From the NCBI GenBank assembly GCA_018105865.1, contig CM030859.1:4578343-4642342 (forward strand): a stretch of DNA of 64,000 bases, given 5' to 3'. Shown here one piece after another: positions 10,254-54,285 of the stretch. This DNA comes from Metaphire vulgaris. Taxonomy: Eukaryota; Annelida; Clitellata; Crassiclitellata; Megascolecidae. Position 1 is the stretch's first letter. The number at the start of each line of letters is the position of its first letter. Under the pieces are notes generated by a model. The model was not told the origin of the DNA and made no database searches. It saw only the letters and a list, made by a program, of their open reading frames with translations. Position numbers and translations under genes: made by a program.

Positions 10254-12029
10254 TATATACGTGCGTGTGTTTACATATGTATATATAGTATACAAAGTCG
10301 TATAATTCGTTATGGCTGATTGGGCTTGTGCCATTCCAAAATTCTTGGTGCTTTAACAGATAAAAAATGAAAAATATGAAACCAAGAGCTTCAAATAAAA
10401 AGACAATCATGAGAGATGAGAACAAAAGGATAATTATCTGAATTGGACGAAGTAGAATCATCGCTTCTCAATTTACGAGTCACTAATGGTACTGAAGCGC
10501 CAGGCGCAGGCAGGCGCCATTTGCTTCCTGTTTAATCAGCCTAGCCATATTATTTTCGATTTCGCAAAACAAATTGGAGGGTTGCTGTTTTAGGGACTGT
10601 CCATAAATGACGTCACGCACTAAGGAGAAGGGGTTCAAACATTTGTGACGATGTGTGACGACGGAAGGAGGGGTTTCAAGAAATGTAACGTCACATAATA
10701 CTAAATATTGTTATTAATCTTAATAACGCAATGCTATGTTACCGCAAAGTTGAACGTATTTTGCATTTATAACTCATTTTTTAAAAATAATTTGAAAAAT
10801 TTCCGAATATCGCTTCAACTATGATAATTATAATGAGTATTTTCAAATGAATTCATTTCAATACCGGTTTCATTCAAGAATTAAGTGCATTGAATCATTA
10901 ATTTTGACATTAGAAACAGGGGGTTAATGCATTGTGACGTCATTTTTATGGTGTCTGACATTTTGTGACGACTTGTGACGAGGGGAAGTGGTCAAAAACC
11001 TACCAAAATCGCTTGACGTCATTTATGGACGGCCCCTTAGATCATATATTGGACTCTCGTCCAAATTTTTTAAACTTTTTACCCGGATAGTTAGAAGGAG
11101 GAATAAAAATGCAAAACAATCGTGTATAAAAACCTGATCGTCTTAGCATTATAAAAACCCGAGCAATTTTTAAGTTGAAAAATCCATTAGTATATGATTA
11201 TGAAAATACGCAAAACGCTGGCATTCAGGGACGCCTCCAAAAATTTCTACAGGTGATCAGGGACTTTTCCTTTTTCCATATCCAGGGGATTAAAGGATAA
11301 ATTAAATTAAAGGGTTTATCCTCATTAAGAAAATATCACATAAGATGATGAATGCTAATACGCTTCTGGCTGTCTAGGTTTTGTGCTTTATTACAACTCG
11401 AGGCACTTGTTAGAATAGTCCGGAATATGTCCTACGTCGATTTCAATTGCAGGTGCTACGTGAATTTGGGCACCGTGGCAGGTATACGGTACTTTCGGGC
11501 ATTGACCGTGTTCCAGGTGTCTCTCTATGCGGTCATTTCGTTGGCCTACGGTGCCATTTGGGTCAAGATCCGACGAACCGCGCGTCTGATGAATCTGCCG
11601 TCAATGAACCGTTATCACAACTCAGCTGCCGTGATGCTTATCTTCGTTGGAGTCTTCGTGTTCCAGTGGTCGCCGATTACCGTGTATAACGTCTGGTTTC
11701 TTTTGCGCGGTCAGCCTCCGACTCCGGTCTTCGTCGTCTCGGTCATCGTGGTCAACCTCGGAGGCGTCTACAACTGCTTCGCCTACACGGTTGTCAGACG
11801 CCGGCTGCAGAAGTCCGGCGGCGGGAAGAGACGGGCGGTTTCTGCGGACGGAGAGCAGATGGGAAGTACCGTCGTCGTCCGAGGACACTCCGTCGTTTCA
11901 GTGTCTTTCGAGAGAACTGACGTCAATGTCATTGCCAACGACAACAGTGGAGATCTCGGATATGTCTGTTCATCAGCATCCAACGCCAGTCCAAGTTCGG
12001 AACCTGCACGATTTGAAATTTACATCTAG
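7757..12029 (+). CDS. Orphan seven-transmembrane receptor, 3 predicted exons (7757-8084, 8523-8916, 11453-12029)
   Basis: This is a predicted plasma-membrane G-protein coupled receptor. The three exons sum to 1299 bp, or 432 residues plus stop, and stay in frame. TM1 is at about residues 36-66, after a short N-terminus with a possible N-glycosylation site (NST, residue 15). The first intracellular loop is unusually long and basic. Exon 2 carries TM2 (LYIAISDISLG), TM3 and TM4. Exon 3 carries TM5 to TM7 and a short tail. The exon 2/3 junction makes GAWCYVN, giving a cysteine in extracellular loop 2 that could pair with the one before TM3 (DALCSFF). There is no DRY motif and no NPxxY; TM7 reads NLGGVYNCFAYT. 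It is therefore not an ordinary rhodopsin-family receptor. It looks closest to the cAMP-receptor-like/GPR157 group, from memory and uncertain. Ligand unknown. The gene converges with the dopamine receptor on the other strand. Confidence 0.75.
8090..8417. mobile_element. hAT-type miniature element in orphan receptor intron 1
   Basis: It begins CAGTGGCGGTTCC and ends GGAACCGCCACTT. The 8-bp flanks are CAGGTGAC and CCGGTGAA (6/8). The left flank is the exon 1 splice donor itself. Close relatives are at 18321 and 24130. Confidence 0.85.
8523..8916 (+). CDS. Orphan receptor exon 2 (TM2-TM4)
   Basis: The reading frame through TM2-TM4 is clear. The acceptor at 8521-8522 (GGTATAG) is chosen because it alone gives the phase needed after exon 1 with some upstream pyrimidine content; an AG at 8593-8594 also fits the phase. 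The donor is TG|GTCGGT at 8916. The tract just before TM2 (FWKWTAGERVV) belongs to the exon. Confidence 0.65.
8997..9270. mobile_element. Degraded hAT-type miniature element
   Basis: The left end is CAGTGGCGTAGCCAGG and the presumed right end GGCTCCGCCACT. The target duplication is not convincing. It lies in orphan receptor intron 2. Confidence 0.5.
9599..9710. mobile_element. Short hAT-type element, CAGTGGCGGCTCC family
   Basis: It ends GGAGCAGCCACTG. Flanks TATATGTT and TTTACGTT match 6/8. It is an internally deleted relative of 12790-12992 and 34835-35019. Confidence 0.7.
10044..10123. mobile_element. piggyBac-like miniature element, TTAA-bounded
   Basis: TTAA lies on both sides of a 72-bp core with inverted ends CCCCTTAACCG and CAGTTAAGGGG. 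TTAA target duplication is the piggyBac hallmark. A half copy is at 2860. Confidence 0.65.
10154..10260. repeat. (TA)n microsatellite, interrupted
   Basis: Two TA tracts separated by GTGTTGTTTTT. Confidence 0.9.
10593..11036. mobile_element. PIF/Harbinger-like miniature element
   Basis: Inverted ends are GGGACTGTCCATAAATGACG and CGTCATTTATGGACGGCCCC, flanked by TTA on both sides (3-bp duplication). It lies in orphan receptor intron 2. Confidence 0.7.
11453..12029 (+). CDS. Orphan receptor exon 3 (TM5-TM7, C-tail, stop)
   Basis: The acceptor TTGCAG is at 11447-11452 and the entry phase matches exon 2. TM5 lies around FQVSLYAVISLAYGAIW, TM6 around LIFVGVFVFQWSPITVY and TM7 around VVSVIVVNLGGVYNC. 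The stop is TAG 12027-12029. The tail of roughly 75 residues is rich in Ser, Val and Asp and has no recognised motif. Confidence 0.75.
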
Positions 12030-12050
12030 ATGTTCCGACATTGATTCAGT

Positions 12051-12229
12051 CAGTGTTTTATCCAGACTTCCGGCTTTTTTTTTTTTGGGGGAGATTGACC
12101 TGGCTGAAGGGAAAGAGACACAGTTCAATGCAAAGATATTTGTGTCAGTGCTGAGACTTTGGGAGAGATTTTTGTAGTTTGTAGAGGGGGCAATATTCCC
12201 CTCCCTCGTTAAGCCTATATAAAACACTG
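12051..12229. mobile_element. hAT-type element in orphan receptor 3' UTR
   Basis: Ends are CAGTGTTTTATCC and TATATAAAACACTG with a perfect 8-bp duplication GATTCAGT. It starts 21 bp after the stop codon. Relatives are at 21009, 38325 and 57772. Confidence 0.9.
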
Positions 12230-12308
12230 GATTCAGTTGTATCATCAGTAGCAAACCGTTTCGTTAGTGAACGAACTAAAAGCACAAAATGTACGTTCGC
12301 ATTTTCCG

Positions 12309-12314
12309 AATAAA
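12309..12314 (+). promoter_or_regulatory. Possible polyadenylation signal of orphan receptor
   Basis: AATAAA lies 280 bp after the stop codon, just past a hAT-type miniature element in the presumed 3' UTR. It is the first canonical hexamer downstream of the stop that I noticed. Confidence 0.35.
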
Positions 12315-12789
12315 TCATGAATGACGTACATTTTGACTGTTTGCAATATTGCAATATCAGGAAAAAGTAGTTGTGCAATATCAAAATATCATTTCACAGC
12401 TTGTACTCGATTGCCTTCATTAAGTTTGTCTGACTTTATTATTCAAATTCCGCTTCTAGATACTCACTGAACCTAGAATTCGAAGATTTTATACGTTTGA
12501 ATATAGCACTCGACTTGTCGATTGCTGTTTTTTGTAAATTAAATAGAGACAACTGCTTATAGGTTGGCGCGATACTTCCAAAGCCAAGCACGCGTGAGGG
12601 CGAGCTTCGGCCAATCGCCATTCATGGCAGTTTACGCTTGGTTTTTGCACCAATCGAATTCCAAAGATGCATTCTTGTGGCGCAGAGCCTCAGTCGGCCT
12701 CAGACCTAATTAATACTGTCAGTCGGCGTGCTCATCCTGGCTTTGCACCCGCAAATTCTGCCATTCTACAATTTCAAATCTCTGTACTT

Positions 12790-12992
12790 CAGTGGCGGCT
12801 CTAGGATTTGGCAAGTGGGGGGGGGGCTTTTGGGGTGACAACTTCTAATCATGGGGGTCCAACCATTTGTTGTTTAATGTATGTAGCATTAAGTACAGTA
12901 TAGGGTCCCAACTGGGGGGCCACTGGGAGGGCCAGGCACTCAATAGGGGGGCACGGGCCCCTCCTGCCCCCCCCCCGTTGGAGCCGCCGCTG
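12790..12992. mobile_element. hAT-type miniature element, CAGTGGCGGCTC family
   Basis: Ends are CAGTGGCGGCTCTAGG and GGAGCCGCCGCTG. Flanks CTGTACTT and CTGTGCTT match 7/8. Confidence 0.85.
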
Positions 12993-13654
12993 CTGTGCTT
13001 TGCAATGCAGTTTGGCGGAGTACTTGTTTTGGTGATGACTCATCGCAAAAATAGTTGGCAGAGAGCTTTGAGTTAAAAATTCCTGCCTCGGCGAATCTTT
13101 GAACCTGGATTGTCCAGAATACGAATTTAAAGTTTTGCCTCTGAATAATCTAATGCTGGAGTTGCAGCGGTTTTTTATTTTTTAAACCTCGGGCTTCATT
13201 AATGAGTGAAGAGTTAAATGGATTGATAATTATTGATCTATATCTACGGATTAATTAATTATAATTAATTAATCAAAAGATATAGGGGACGATTTTGTCG
13301 GACCACCCTAAAAGCAATTAATCTTACAGGTATCTGGAACCGAACTGTAGATTTTTACAAATGATTTTAGTGTCATGATGAATTAAAACTAACTGGAGAT
13401 GTCGCCAGTGGATTAAGAGAGCAGTTAGTCAAGCTGACATTTTTAGGAAGTTTTATTCCGTCTCTCTCTGTGTGTCATTAACGTTGTTAGTTTTTTATAT
13501 GAGAAAGTCCAGTTCACTGTGAAGTTTTAAAACTATGTGGTGTTGATGTTGCGCCATGGATGTCGACAGTTTATATTAATACATTCACGCAGTAAATATA
13601 AAATTCAAATCGTCTTGGCCCTATGGTACTTTACAAATTAATCTTATTTCGCAA

Positions 13655-14020
13655 TAACACATGGAAAGCGTATTCCGACCATTTTGCTCTGAAACTCCAC
13701 TAACATTAGGGTATCTCCCATAAGCATGCATCAACACCCAGCGGTTAAGCAACGATTTTGCCATATTTATAGGATTTTTTAAAACGCGTAACAAAGGTAT
13801 GTTCCTGACAAAATTTTAAAAATAATTTTCAAGAAATTACAATATATTTTTCTCATTTTGCCTTATTTGGCAAAAATATGAATAATCCTAATTAATGTAT
13901 TTGCCATATTTTCATTCGAGTTGAATCAGAGCTTTTGTTTTGCCGTTTATTCAAAACTCAGAAGATTCTTTTCAACTGACGTTCGCCAGATGGCCAAATG
14001 CATTTTTTATATTACATCCA
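13655..14020 (+). repeat. Interior copy of the 811-bp hAT-like repeat family
   Basis: It is collinear with 1787-2190 and with the interiors of 19321-20131 and 50472-51285, but lacks their termini. A LINE fragment follows directly. Confidence 0.7.
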
Positions 14021-14024
14021 TCCA

Positions 14025-14311
14025 TGGAAGTACGAATCAATGTCAACAATGTATAGAGGCAGCGAAAAAGGGCAACCGAATGTTGGGAATGATGAAAAGA
14101 ACAGTGAGTAAAGACAATGAGGTAATTGTACAACTATATAAGACAGAAGTAGGGCCTCGTCTAAAATACTGTGTTCAGGCATGTAATCCATTCTTTAAAA
14201 GATTATAAAGCTTTTAGAAAAAGTGCAAAGACGAGCAACGAAGATGGTCAATGGGTGCCATAATTTAAGCTACGAAAAAAGACCAATATTGTGGACTGAC
14301 AACATTAGGAA

Positions 14312-14360
<49 letters not shown>

Positions 14361-14600
14361 TGATAGAAACATACAAAATAATGACTGGGAAAGTAGATGT
14401 GCCATATGATCGATTCTTTACATTGGCACACTATAACAGCACAAGAGGCCACAAATGCAAATTGTTTAAACATAGGGTGGGTCCAAGAAAAAAATTCAGT
14501 GCAAGCGTTGTGGACAAATCGAACAGTTTGGACGAGGTGGGAGTGACAGTTGAAACAGTAAACGGATTCAAAGGCTATCTCGGAAAACTAGGTTATTGAA
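14025..14600 (+). pseudogene. LINE C-terminal remnant interrupted by a (GA)n tract
   Basis: It reads GMMKRTVSKD, PRLKYCVQACNPF, then in another frame RRATKMVNGCHNLSYEKR; after the GA tract (14310-14356) come IETYKIMTGK, DRFFTLAHYNSTRGH and a final VETVNGFKGYLGKL. This order is typical of LINE proteins after the RT domain. At least two frame changes make it non-functional. Confidence 0.75.
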
Positions 14601-14694
14601 TGCGGAGAGTTACTACAGTGGTTTTCACACAGGCTTACTTAGCCTCCTAAACCACTTAAAATCACATTATTATGCTACGATTAAATAGGTTCCC

Positions 14695-14757
14695 CGTCAC
14701 TTCCTGGACCGTCACTTCCTGGACCGTCACTTCCTGGACCGTCACTTCCTGGACCGT
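14695..14757 (+). repeat. 15-bp tandem repeat, unit GTCACTTCCTGGACC, four copies
   Basis: The units are identical. The reverse complement of the same unit is tandemly repeated at 15101-15147. There are no spacers, so this is not a CRISPR array. Confidence 0.9.
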
Positions 14758-14807
14758 CATTGTAAATGGAAGTAAATAGGTAGATAGATAGGTAGGTAGG
14801 TAGGTTG

Positions 14808-15484
14808 GGGGCTGTCCTTTGTGTCAACAATTTTTGGGCAGTTTTTGACCCCTCCGCCCAGTGTAGGTGGTAAAAAATAACCGTAACCATAATCCAACGA
14901 TTCAAATTTGAATAGTTCTAGTCTGCGTCACTGGTCCACTGCTTACTCAAACCATTGTAAGGAAGTAAGTAAAATATCTTGAATTTCTATATTATATATT
15001 CTAAGTAAGTAATTATAAGTGTTATTGCAGATCACAACGATTTGTATATCATAGTGTATACACTTGTTTACATACACATAACAGATAGAACATTAGGAAC
15101 GGTCCAGGAAGTGGCGGTCCAGGAAGTGACGGGCCAGGAAGTGACGGGACACCAAGAGAAGTTGACGTCAGCAATTTCAATTTTTGCAACTAATCCAAAA
15201 ATAGGAAATTTCACGGAATACTACTTATTACAATGGAAAAAGCATGGCAAAAAAGGTCATAACCATCACATTTGACACTCGATGAGCAAAAAAGGGAAAA
15301 ATGGTCATCACCGCAAAAAGCTAATAACCTTGTTGATGGAACCTGTCATTGATTTTGGGGGGATGGGGGGTCAAAAGTTGTTGACGTAATTATGTCGGGA
15401 TAAGTGAAAGTTGACAGTTGTTGACAACGGGGGAGGGGGTCAAAAATTGCCCAAAAATTGTTGACATAATTAATGGACAGCCCC
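14808..15484. mobile_element. PIF/Harbinger-like element, GGGGCTGTCC family
   Basis: Ends are GGGGCTGTCC and GGACAGCCCC; flanks TTG and TTA. It shares AATTTTTGGGCA near its ends and GGTCATCACCGCAAAAA internally with 57213-57609. It contains inserted foreign sequence including the inverted 15-mers at 15101-15147. Confidence 0.6.
15101..15147 (-). repeat. Inverted copies of the 15-bp repeat
   Basis: About three copies of GGTCCAGGAAGTGAC-type units, the reverse complement of 14695-14757. Confidence 0.85.
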
Positions 15485-15540
15485 TTATGTGGAGAACTCT
15501 GGTGGCAGTTTGTGGAAAAGGCTACGCTCCAACAGGGGCA

Positions 15541-15592
15541 TGCCGATGATGATGATGATGGTGATGATGATGATGATGACGACGACGACGAC

Positions 15593-15623
<31 letters not shown>

Positions 15624-15632
15624 GGCTTTTGA
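15541..15632. repeat. (GAT/GAC)n microsatellite
   Basis: GAT and GAC blocks alternate. Confidence 0.95.
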
Positions 15633-15887
15633 ATTTCATGCTATTTAGTGCCTTGAATAAATCTGCATTAAACACACCTTCTTTAAGCCACATCACGACT
15701 ATATAAATTCGGGCGAATCGCTCTAACGTTATTTCGACCTCATTCTCAAATGTTAGGTTGATCTTACCAATTGTTATACACCTCAAGCAAACTGCTTCCG
15801 AATATATTATTGGAATATTGGCGTTCTGAAGTTTTTAAACAGTTCTATTGATAGGGCACGGAAGCAACACACAGAAGCAACATAGTT

Positions 15888-15950
15888 GACTGTGTGTGTG
15901 TGTATATATACACACACACATACATACACATGCTCACACACATACACACA
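15888..15950. repeat. (TG)n/(CA)n-rich simple sequence
   Basis: TG, TA and CA dinucleotides lie just before the 5' truncation point of the LINE. Confidence 0.85.
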
Positions 15951-15954
15951 ATAA

Positions 15955-18130
15955 CCCACCGTCGACAACTGGGAGCTTCAGCACTCGCTGATCTCTATTA
16001 TGATGTCACCACAAAGATATTAGATGATATAGCTCCTGAAACGGAGAAGACAGTTAGGATTCGTCCACACTGCCCCTTCTATGACCAAGACTGTCGTAAT
16101 GCGCGTCGCTTAGCGCGTCGATATGAGAGGGCGTACCACCGCAAGAAGGGATCGGATCAAGAAAATGAAGCCCGCTCAGCTTGGCGTGATGCTCTTCAAA
16201 GTAGCCGTCGACTCGTCAGGATAAAAGGTAGACAATATTGGCGAAAGACCCTCAACTCCGAGATGCAGGACACTAGACAGATATGGAAACACATTGATAA
16301 GATCACTGGCAAGCGAAAACGAGAAACCGACTCGGAAGCAAGTTTCTCTGCTGAGGAATTTCATGTTTATCTTGAAGAGAAGACACATAGTATCAGAGAA
16401 AGAACAAAGTCAGCTGGTTCGGCCGATTTCGTTACTCAAGCTGTGACGCAATTTACTAAGTTTTCGGCTCCTACGATCGAAGAAGTGAAGAAACTGGTAT
16501 TATCGTCTCCGAATAAACAATGTCCCAGCGACCCAATACCGACCTGGTTGGTGAAAGAGTCGATTGATATCCTGGCTCCTTTCTTAGTCCAACTGTTTTC
16601 AACTTCCCTATTGAATGCTGAATTCCCTAAGACTTGGAAGCATGGACTAGTGTATCCAAGGCTGAAACAACCAGAATCTGATCAAACTCAAGTTAGTAAT
16701 TATCGACCTGTTACGAATCTTTCGTTCTTGTCCAAATTACTTGAACGCATTGTAAACAGACAGCTTACTACATACTTGATACAAAATGGTCTACTGCCAG
16801 AAGAACAATCGGCATATCGTCAAGGTCACTCAACCGAGACGCTGATTCTAAGAGTGTTCAACGACTTAGTAGATGCAGTGGCAAACGGTCGGCTTGCATT
16901 ATTGTGTCTGCTTGATCTTTCATCAGCTTTTGATTCCGTAGATCATGGCATCTTGATCAACAGGCTCAAGATTACGTTCGGAGTCGACGACATGGCGCTA
17001 TCCTGGATTTCTGGCTACCTTTTAGACAGGACTCAGACTGTTTCCTGGAACGGCGGTCTGTCGACTAGAAGGTCAGTCAAGAATGGGGTACCACAGGGCT
17101 CGGTGCTAGGCCCATTACTCTTCGTCTTGTACTTGTCTGACCTAGGTCGAATAGTGCGATCTTATGGACTTTCTCCTTCGCGTACGCCGACGACATCCAG
17201 ATTTTTTCGTCGTGCTCACCAACAGATAAAGAACAGTTGGAGTTGAGAATAACGCACTGTACCACTGTGATGGATCAGTGGATGGCCTCAAACAGGTTGG
17301 CGTTGAACCCAGGGAAAACTGAAATACTCTGGTTCAGCTCACCGAGAAGGACTCATCTATTAAGCCAAACCCCACTCTCCATTGCAGGCGCGATGGTAGC
17401 ACCGACAACTCAATTGCGGCTACTTGGAGTCATCTTGGATCAGAAACTCACCCTGGAGAGTCATGTGCATAATATAACAAGAGTATGCTATTTTCACCTA
17501 CGGAAAATCAAACAGATCAGACGCTATCTGCCGACAGACGTAGTGATCCTATTGGTGCTTACATTAATTCTGACACGAATCGATTATTGTAATAGCGTCC
17601 TATATGGACTGCCAGAAAATCGACTGCGAGGTCTACAGTCAATTGTGAACACATCTGTGAGACTAATTTTTGGTGCGAGATGGTGCGATCATATCACTCC
17701 TTACTTAAGAGATAAATTGCACTGGCTACGAGTTCCTGAACGCATAATATACAAGAGATGTCTGATAACGTTCAGAGCTATAAATGATCAAACCTGTCCT
17801 GATTATCTGGCTACACTGATTCGAAGACACACTACGCCGGCCAGTAACCGACAGCTTCGCTCCAGTAACAAGGTCTCCCTAATCATCCCACCACCTTCGC
17901 AAACAACGATTCTAGGTGAAAGATCAGTCACCAGAGGGAACCCACTTCTGTGGAATTCCCTCCCGGACTTCGTCACTAATTCGAAATCTATCGATCAGTT
18001 CAAGAAAATCTCAAGACACACTTGTTTAGTACGTCGTATGATGGCTAACTCTTTATTGTAAAGCACTCTTGATTTAGGCGTATGCCTTGTTATAGGGCTC
18101 TATAAATTATCAGATAATAATAATAATAAT
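15955..18130 (+). pseudogene. CR1/L2-group LINE, 5'-truncated, frameshifted
   Basis: It starts in the linker between endonuclease and RT. Frame 1 (to 17246) shows SNYRPVTNLSFLSKLLER, FQ-type palm DLSSAFDSVDH and GVPQGSVLGPLLF. At about 17178 a one-base shift moves the catalytic FAYADD box into the next frame, which continues from 17237 (NRLALNPGKTEILWFS, LGVILD) to a stop at 18061, then an L2-like 3' end (TGTAAAGCACTCTTG) and an AAT/TA tail. Besides the missing 5' part and the shift it is well preserved, so a young copy. Confidence 0.92.
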
Positions 18131-18133
18131 AAT

Positions 18134-18168
<35 letters not shown>
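18113..18168. repeat. (AAT)n-(TA)n LINE tail microsatellite
   Basis: It follows the LINE 3' end directly, as expected for a CR1/L2-type tail. Confidence 0.85.
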
Positions 18169-18194
18169 TTTGGTCACGAACGAAAGCAAAACAC

Positions 18195-18224
18195 AACCTT
18201 CCGGAAATCCTGGCTACGCCACTG
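18195..18224. mobile_element. Right end of a CAGTGGCGTAGCC-family hAT element
   Basis: GGAAATCCTGGCTACGCCACTG matches the right end of this family in two pieces (GGAAATCC, TGGCTACGCCACTG). The left end is not found. Confidence 0.55.
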
Positions 18225-18581
18225 TGCAGCGCTGCATCTATAGTTTTAACCATTCAAACTCGCTTAGTCCGATCCCTTCAATACGATTGGCACCCAGTTG
18301 GTGATTCAAATAGCAAATAGCAGTGGCGGTTCCAGGAATTCTTGGTGGGGGTGCAAATTGTTTGGGGAAGTTGGTGGGGGATGCAAAGTGAAGAAGATAA
18401 ACAAAAAAAGAAAAAGGTCATTGTTAATAGTGTTTTGCTCACTAAATGTTAAAAAACCGTGCCAAAAAAGGCCGACAAGCAAGAAAAAGGTCATTTGCAG
18501 TATTTTTCACTATTTTTTAAAACTCGCCAGAAAATAGGCTGACAAGCGAAAAAGGTCATCCGGAACCCCAGTGGGGGATGC

Positions 18582-19250
<669 letters not shown>

Positions 19251-19320
19251 CTCCAGTCATCAACATGGTGGAACCGCCACTGGCGAATAGTTTGCGCTGA
19301 TCTTGTGCAGTGGTATACTT

Positions 19321-20131
19321 CAGTGTTTCCCAAGATGTGGGTCGAGACCCAAAAGTGGATCGCAGGGCTCAGTCTAATGGGTCGCGGAGTAGCGCGAAAT
19401 TAGATTCAAAAGTGTCATTTTCTAACCAACACCACGACGTCACAAGCCTTGAAAGTTGCAAGTACACTCTGACCTTATGGCCTTAAGAAATCTAGATGCC
19501 TGCAATCCTCCATACACAGCTTATATTAAAAGTATTAGTGTTCTATGAAAGTTTTATCCAGTTTTAGTCGACAGTCAGTTTGCAGGGTGACGGTATGTTA
19601 CAAAGCCGCCGACGTGAGTCGCACAGTTCCAAAACGTTTTGGAAACCGTGGCCTATATTACTTTTAAAAATTAATCTTATTTCGCAACAACGCAAGAAAA
19701 AAGCGTATTTCTACCATTTTGCTCTGAAACTCCAATAACAAAAGGCAATCTCTTAGCTGAAATGGTACCGACCTACCGGTTAAGCGATTTGGCCATACTC
19801 ATGGGATTTTTAAGATGCGTAAGAAAGGTATGCTGCTAGCAAATTTTTAAAAAAGGTAATTTCAAGAAATTTCAATCTCTATTTCTCTTCTTTTGTCTTA
19901 TTTGGCAAAAATATAAATAATTCTTCCTAATACATTTGCCATATTTTTTATCCGAATTTAATCATATCTTTTTATTTTGTAATTTATTCAAAACTCAGAA
20001 GATTCTTTTCACCTAACGTTCGCCAGATGGCCTAATGCAGTATTTTTGATATTACATGCTATGATTAGGGTCGCAGCACGTCACAAAACCGCTGAAGTGG
20101 GACGCGGTCCCAAAATGTTTGGGAAACCCTG
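19321..20131. mobile_element. 811-bp non-autonomous hAT-like element
   Basis: Ends are CAGTGTTTCCCAAG and TTTGGGAAACCCTG. Flanks GTATACTT and GAATACTT match 7/8. It is collinear with 50472-51285. No transposase ORF. Confidence 0.85.
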
Positions 20132-20139
20132 GAATACTT

Positions 20140-20990
20140 GACACCGAATGGACTTGAATTAGTGGAAAGATTAGTGGAAGATTTCAGGCAATCGGTCGAG
20201 AATTACTGTAAACAGAACAGCCGCGATAAATAGAACCAACGGATATTCTGACATTGAAGTATCTATTTGCAGTTATTTTAAACTGCTATTGGCTGTTTGG
20301 CCTTTGTGGAAGTGAAGAATTTCCAAATTCCAACTCGTCTTCACATTTCAGATTCAATCATATTATAATTAGTAGAAATCCGACGAGTTGATTGACAAAA
20401 AACATTTACAGTTTCTCGCTTTTTCATAGCGCCTTAATAATATTGAACTTCTTCGCAACGTAGACCGTGTTAACGTGCCCACTTCGTGTCCAAACATAAG
20501 AACGCCTGAAATTCTGAATCATCCGATCGCCGACACCCAGCCTCGAACCCGGGTTGGCATGTTGCCTGAGCGAGCACGAAACCATCATAAGTTTGTGTTT
20601 CATCGATTTACATGAATGCTAATATTCCAGAGAATGTAACCTAAGGGCTGTCCATAAATGACAGACAGTCACTTAATAAACGACACCGTTGCGCTTGATG
20701 TATTGAGGCTACTCGATAACAATAAACACCGATTAATTAATTACAGTACGTAAGAATTTTGTAATGTTCGAACTTCAAAAAATGTTAAGCGATTCTTTTT
20801 ACGATTTTATCGTTTGGGGTTCATAGAAATGTAAGCACCGAGAATGTCAAACATTGTGAGTCTTCGTCATTAACTTGAGCGGCAGCGTCTTTATTTGTCG
20901 ATACAAAATTGATAACATTAACATCGACACGGTCAGGTATTTCTCACCGGTGACAGGTGTATGTCGTCAATTGTCTGTAGGTGTCGGCCT
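20140..20990. other. No recognisable gene
   Basis: It contains a lone AGGGCTGTCCATAAATGAC end near 20645 (Harbinger-like) and a tRNA B-box-like GGGTTCGAGGC on the - strand near 20540. Otherwise nothing. Confidence 0.4.
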
Positions 20991-21008
20991 GTCGTGTGCC
21001 GTGACAGG

Positions 21009-21178
21009 CAGTGTTCTATCCAGATTCCAGGCCTTGGGTGACAATTGACTTGGCTGGAGAAGAGACATACAGTAGTCCAATGCAACAATTTGTTTCAGTA
21101 CTGGGATTTTTTCGGGGGACGGGAGAATTTGCGGTTTGGGGGGAAATTTCTTCCCTATCAGGCCTGTATAGAACACTT
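21009..21178. mobile_element. hAT-type element, CAGTGTTYTATCC family
   Basis: Ends are CAGTGTTCTATCC and TATAGAACACTT. Flanks GTGACAGG and GTGACTGG match 7/8. Confidence 0.85.
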
Positions 21179-21213
21179 GTGACTGGTAGCGATGACATAG
21201 GTGACATAGGTAC

Positions 21214-21376
21214 CAGGGGCGTAGCCAGGAATTTGATTTAGTGGTATAATATGATTTGGGGGTGTAAATCTTTAAAAGCCTTGACAATTTTAAGAAACAC
21301 ATTAAAAATGTTGAGGTAGTCTGATTTTTTGTGGGGGGTTATATACATCGATATACCCCCCGTCGCTACGCCCCTG
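21214..21376. mobile_element. hAT-type element, CAGGGGCGTAGCC family
   Basis: Ends are CAGGGGCGTAGCCAGG and GTCGCTACGCCCCTG with a perfect duplication ATAGGTAC. It lies 44 bp past the dopamine receptor stop codon. Confidence 0.9.
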
Positions 21377-21399
21377 ATAGGTACAGTTTCTGTGCTCTG

Positions 21400-21405
21400 T
21401 TTATT
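21400..21405 (-). promoter_or_regulatory. Possible polyadenylation signal of dopamine receptor
   Basis: A canonical AATAAA on the - strand starts 16 bp after the stop codon. If used, the 3' UTR would be exceptionally short. A further signal beyond the neighbouring miniature elements is possible. Confidence 0.3.
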
Positions 21406-21420
21406 CTTTCTTCTTCTTCT

Positions 21421-53925
<32,505 letters not shown>

Positions 53926-54199
53926 CGTATTGTTATATTTTCTCCCGGAAAAATCCAAGGATGTCGCAATTCGGTCACTTCTAGCGACTGCGAGAGAGGC
54001 TCTTCCGAGTGTAACAGACCAAGAAACAGTCAGATATTGAGTTCATGACCCCGGACAGACGCCGGGTGAAGTCTGTTTTTCTATTGGCCGACAGGATATT
54101 GACAAAACATGTCGACAAGTTCTCACCATGCGACGAATTCTCTGGCTCTTTCGCACGCACAGATGTTTGCCACCAATATTACTACACTTGGACTTCCTG

Positions 54200-54230
54200 C
54201 GATCTCTCTCTCTCTCTCTGTCTCTCTCTC

Positions 54231-54285
<55 letters not shown>

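Noticed and set aside
14695..14757. Regularly repeated 15-mers as a CRISPR array
   Set aside because: The units are directly adjacent with no spacers, and the genome is animal.
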